Both the position numbers and the translations under genes were made by a program. 64,000 nt of DNA from Dioscorea cayenensis subsp. rotundata (taxonomy: Eukaryota > Streptophyta > Magnoliopsida > Dioscoreales > Dioscoreaceae), in assembly GCF_009730915.1 (NCBI RefSeq), contig NC_052472.1, forward strand, positions 620,001 through 684,000, written 5' to 3'. The notes under the pieces were generated by a model, which was given only the letters and a program-made list of their open reading frames with translations, was not told where the DNA came from and did not search any database. Position 1 is the first letter of the stretch. Each line of letters begins with the position of its first letter. Shown one piece after another: positions 60,351-64,000 of this stretch.

Positions 60351-60780
60351 CAAACATCAATCTGAAGATGTTCTTCACAAGCAGCAAATGGTAATACAGG
60401 ACCAATAATTTTCCTTCTTGAACCTGATTCAGCAGCAGCAGCAGCAGCTTCTTTGAGTTTCCTCTTCCTAATAATCACTTGTGTGATCACTACTTGTTGG
60501 AGAACTCACCTTCTCCAAATTATCATCATTATCATTATCATTATCCCCAATTTCTGGCTTGATATCAGAGTCCAAAAACAGAGTTTCTTCCTCTTTTGAC
60601 TGCCATATGATTGAATCAGAGATAATCAGATAATTGTCAAAGAGATAAATAAGAAAACAAAATAAAAAATAATCAGAGATAATCAGATAATTGGCTTGAA
60701 TAGAATAATCGTATATTTGATTCAAAGATCCATATTTTATTGACAATTATTATAAAAGTTGATCACATATTTCTATTGTG
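60351..60780 (-). other. Unresolved possible minus-strand exon(s)
   Basis: Two short minus-strand frames overlap here. One (60620-60468) reads an acidic, Asn-rich stretch preceded by an acceptor-like ATGGCAG. The other (about 60490-60351) reads RKRKLKEAAAAAAESGSRR and ends LPFAACEEHLQIDV before a stop, with a GCT6 alanine run. They look like the end of a small nuclear-type protein, but no intron joins them convincingly and I recognise no family. May be a gene fragment or chance. Confidence 0.2.
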
Positions 60781-60999
60781 GTTATCTACACTCCCTGAAA
60801 TAAAGAGAGCAAAGTTAGAGAATTCCATTTGAGAGTTTCATCTTCACCATTTGTCATAATTTATAGTTTTTGGGCTCCCACTCAGATTAAGCCAATGAGA
60901 GTGATTTTGATGAGGAGACATTCACCCAGGGTACATGCTAGCTGTTTCATAATCAATTTTCACCCAGAATTTCTTTATTTTTAGGATGCTCTTTTTTTT

Positions 61000-61125
61000 T
61001 AGGATACTTATTATTATTATTATTTTTTGGGTGAAACACCCCTCGTAGTCTTTCTATGTTATATTTCTCTCTTTTTTTTTTTAATGGATAGTGGTTTATT
61101 CACTTAAAAGAAAAAAAAAAATCTT
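61000..61125 (+). mobile_element. LINE 3' tail
   Basis: T-rich LINE-like 3' UTR ending in the stem-loop GTGG-TTTAT-TCAC (61091-61103) and an A tract. Confidence 0.55.
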
Positions 61126-61660
61126 TAATACTAAAAGAGGTGTGTATATATTACATCAAAGCATCAGTTGTATCACATATAAACCACGAGCTAGATATTG
61201 ATGAACATCAAGTATAAAGAACACATTATATGAAATGCAAAACACCACATCAAATTACAAAGGAACATCATTTTTATATCTTTAAAACACCAAATTAATT
61301 AATAAATAGCACACAGTCATTCACTCATCCATTCTCTTCGCCAATTCCTTAAATTTAGTATTTAACTGTAAAATATAATCTCACTTTCACAGTAGCAAGT
61401 GGCAGATTAATATATTGGAGTACTTACATGTGTATCTGAAAACCAATGCATCTAGATCAAAATGAGTGTATATATATATACACAGAGTGATTCTGTTAAT
61501 AAAGTATATCACATTTACAAAGTTCTCACCCTCCAACCTGGGAATCAACAATCTAAGGTCTCCAGTCATCAAGAATAGAGAAATTTATCCATGCTTGAGT
61601 TCCCACATGAAGCGCATTCATGTCATGATCTCCACTGCAGCGTTTGACATGAATTCAAAA
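61126..61660. other. AT-rich spacer
   Basis: No supported gene. A (TA)n run lies near 61468. Small frames on both strands have no domains. Confidence 0.5.
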
Positions 61661-61674
61661 ATAAATTATTTATT

Positions 61675-62029
61675 TATTTTTGAAAAGATTAATAAACCAC
61701 TGGCATTAATAAAAACAAAGCTACAAAGATACAAGAAAAAAAAAACATCATAGCCTTTTTAACAAGAATAGAGCAAAAGGACAACAAGTGAGAAAATGCA
61801 ACAAGTCCACTAGAGGTAGAGCTACCTACAACAAAATTCCTAGGAAGACCAAGGAGTCAAGAGAAAGACAGAACTAACGCTAGCTTATGTCTTGGGTGGA
61901 CACCTCATCGCCGGTAGCACTTGATCCAGCTGACTGTGAACGTGATCCCGTAAACTCCAAATTATGGTGAATAGTTGCATTGAGATCCTTAAAGTTGGCC
62001 TTCTTACCCTCTGGATCTTCAATATCATG

Positions 62030-62062
<33 letters not shown>

Positions 62063-62255
62063 GATAATTCACTTGTGAATATTATGCCTTTACTGAGTGC
62101 TATGCAAGAAGCTAGGCCGTTAAAGAATGCATAGGTGTACATAAGCCTTAGAAGAGTAAATGGGAATGGGATCTAAGCTCCAAGTTACGGTGAACAGTTG
62201 CATTGAGATCCTTAAAGTTGGCCTTCTTGCCCTCTGGACCTTCGAGATCATGTAT

Positions 62256-62291
<36 letters not shown>

Positions 62292-62490
62292 TAATTCACT
62301 TGTGGATATCATGTCTTCACTTAGCACTATGCAAGAGGCTAGACCGTTAAAAAAGGCATATGTGTACATAAGCCTGAGAATAGTAAATGGGATGGGATCC
62401 ATGCACATGTGAGTGCTGGGATAACCCATAATTTGTATTCTCATCCGCGAATCGAATCGAAGACCATTGATTGTTGGCAAGTAAACTTCA
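61675..62490 (-). mobile_element. Minus-strand LINE-like tail with tandemly duplicated segment
   Basis: On the minus strand this ends near 61700-61675 with a LINE-type tail (degraded stem-loop at 61688-61700). Inside it are two similar segments, listed separately, that differ in their microsatellite. No ORF2 motif can be read, so identity as a LINE rests on the tail only. Confidence 0.4.
61950..62400. repeat. ~215-bp tandem duplication with divergent microsatellites
   Basis: Unit 1 (about 61950-62160) and unit 2 (about 62175-62395) share long stretches such as GTTGCATTGAGATCCTTAAA and TGATAATTCACTTGTG. At the same position unit 1 has a (TA)n run (62035-62062) and unit 2 a (TG)n run (62257-62289). 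Confidence 0.85.
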
Positions 62491-63000
62491 TTTACAAGTA
62501 ACGAAACTAATAATTAGATTTGTTAAGGGAAGCCGATTATAGAATAAAGTTCAGTCAAGTAAAAAATTTCAATCTCCCTAGTTATTCTAATAGTGATTGG
62601 CCTGGATGTGTTAATGACATGAGGAGCACTTTTGGTCACTGTTTTAGTTTTGGCTTAGATTTTTTCTTGGTGTTCTAAGGAACAAAGAAGTCATAGCATA
62701 ATCCATAACAGAAGCAATAATATGTAGCTCTGGCTACCACTGTCAATCAAGCCATCTCTATTAGACAATTTATGATTGATTTGCATATGGAGTAAGAAGA
62801 GAGCACATATATATTGGTACACATCCAAGAAAAATTCAATGTTTCATGACAAAACAAAAATATTTTAGGATAAAGTTTTGTTTTCAGAGAGAATTACGGA
62901 AACAAAGTGAACTAAAGTTAATCCATTGCAAAACAAAAAAAATCAAAGTGCTAATATCCCCACAAAAGCACCTTCGTCGCTAGATTTGAGTTCTTGAGAA
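62491..63000. other. AT-rich spacer
   Basis: No gene, repeat boundary or regulatory element seen. Confidence 0.5.
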
Positions 63001-63016
63001 ACTTAGGAGTAAGCAA

Positions 63017-63040
63017 ATATATATATATATATATATATTT
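63017..63040. repeat. (TA)n tract
   Basis: TA run abutting the LINE tail at 63041, possibly at its insertion site. Confidence 0.8.
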
Positions 63041-63430
63041 TGAAGTGGATAAACCACATGCATTAAATAAGAAAAATCAGAAATTCAGCTAAAAAAAAAA
63101 ACAGTCCACTAGATGTGGAGCAAAAAACAAAAAGGATAGAATGGAGGAACAACGGGTCTTCTCCGGAACCCACATACTCTCACAATAACTAACCCACTCT
63201 ACTATCCTGTGTCGCCTCAAGAGCGGGGGCGCCATCCACCCCTTCACATCGAGGTCCAAGGAACTCAAGATTGCGCCGGATAGAAGAGATAGAATCCTCA
63301 AGCTTTAGTCTAACACCATCAGGAGTTGCAGAGAACCAAGATAAAATCAAATGATCAGTCTTCATCAAAGTAGAGCGCGGGTTCGCACATTTAGCAGAAA
63401 ATATAGCATCATTTCACGCGGGAGTAAGTA
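63041..63430 (-). mobile_element. Minus-strand LINE ORF2 C-terminus and 3' end
   Basis: The minus strand from about 63360 to 63200 reads a decayed ORF2 end: LILSWF, then IRRNLEFLGPRCEG, comparable with VRRSLEFLGPRAEV in the LINE at 1838-3815. The 3' UTR then runs to a perfect GTGG-TTTAT-CCAC stem-loop (63057-63045). 5'-truncated and inactive. Confidence 0.7.
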
Positions 63431-63749
63431 ACTTCAAATCCAAGAAATGTTCAATAATTAACATGGCTCATGAAAATATTAATGCGTATTGCAACATTGA
63501 AGAAGTCAAATGATAGTATGTTAATGAAATTTCAATCAGTTATATTAAAAGCATGCATAAATATGAATTAATTATTTCAATATGTTTGTGCTCGCACTCT
63601 ATGTGAATTGAGATTCGAACTAATCTTTCAGATAAAAACGCGAGCACTCTATAACGGGACAACCTGCCAAATCAAATAATAATAAAAAATAAATTTTTAA
63701 AAATAATTTTTCGCTATGTTTTATGTGGCCTGGTATGACAGATATTTTG

Positions 63750-63783
<34 letters not shown>

Positions 63784-63895
63784 TATTATTATTTTTATTA
63801 TTATTTGTTATATAAAAATTGCTTAATTGGTTGGCAGAAAAACAACTCAAATTCTTCAATTAAACATTCATCATGGTATTGTTTTCTCTACATTT
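63431..63895. other. AT-rich spacer with (ATT)n
   Basis: No gene. An (ATT)n run lies at about 63755-63795. Confidence 0.6.
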
Positions 63896-64000
63896 TAATT
63901 TTTTTAAAAATGGATAAATAGATAAATGATCAAAATGTATTAAGCGCTCCCTCAGTTTCCTTGGCGCTAGAGACTTTGATCATGCTGGCAATCCTGCTCA
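63896..64000 (-). mobile_element. Possible start of another minus-strand LINE tail
   Basis: ATGGATAAATAGATAAATGA followed by GTATTAAGCGC resembles other minus-strand LINE 3' ends but the window stops before any protein sequence. Confidence 0.3.

Noticed and set aside
60468..60620. Two-exon gene using AAG|GTGAGT and GATTATTAG
   Set aside because: The intron would be only 42 nt and the joined frame stops after a short Cys run.
61885..62480. Minus-strand frames of 85 and 110 residues that resemble each other
   Set aside because: Their similarity comes from the tandem DNA duplication; both run through microsatellites.

Overview
This is a nuclear plant genome segment: AT-rich, intron-rich, with genes of flowering-plant families, long introns, many (TA)n tracts and abundant LINE, Copia and MITE sequence. 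I cannot fix the species; a monocot is possible but nothing here decides it. A run of exactly 1000 N (14030-15029) is an assembly gap.

Layout. 1-3815: degenerate repeats, including a 5'-truncated LINE with reverse-transcriptase and zinc-finger regions. 3847-6660: an intact 14-exon serine carboxypeptidase-like (SCPL) gene, followed by a second decayed LINE (7421-9775), a small SCPL remnant (9999-10340) and a truncated, frameshifted SCPL pseudogene (10520-12806): a local SCPL cluster broken up by LINEs. 12807-14029: a Harbinger-like repeat and a third decayed LINE running into the gap. 15030-20390: gene-free AT-rich DNA. 20567-23007: an 11-exon PQ-loop membrane transporter. 24430-28098: an LPAT4/5-type acyltransferase with a separate leader exon. 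28900-32320: a heptahelical PAQR protein (HHP4/5 type) with three ACGT-core palindromes upstream. 32609-33136 (minus): a small PsaN-like thylakoid lumen protein, convergent with the PAQR gene. 34365-59643: a complete 34-exon ECA3-type calcium pump of 1001 residues. 59644-64000: LINE 3' ends in both orientations, a ~200 bp tandem duplication and simple repeats.

The genes are unrelated single-copy housekeeping or membrane-transport genes plus the SCPL cluster. They form no operon or pathway. All gene models were spliced by eye; coding lengths close in frame (SCPL 459 aa, PQ-loop 393, LPAT 400, HHP 404, PsaN-like 117, ECA3 1001), which is the main support for the exon boundaries.

I did not find a new enzyme system. 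The most interesting structure is in the repeats. First, a conserved GTGG-TTTAT-CCAC stem-loop sits at the 3' ends of many LINE copies, with wobble or compensatory changes in some. Second, a three-level transposon nest lies inside intron 9 of ECA3: a minus-strand Copia element with its own LTRs, primer sites and target duplication, itself split by a hAT-like element with an 8-bp target duplication and by a ~320 bp long-TIR MITE.
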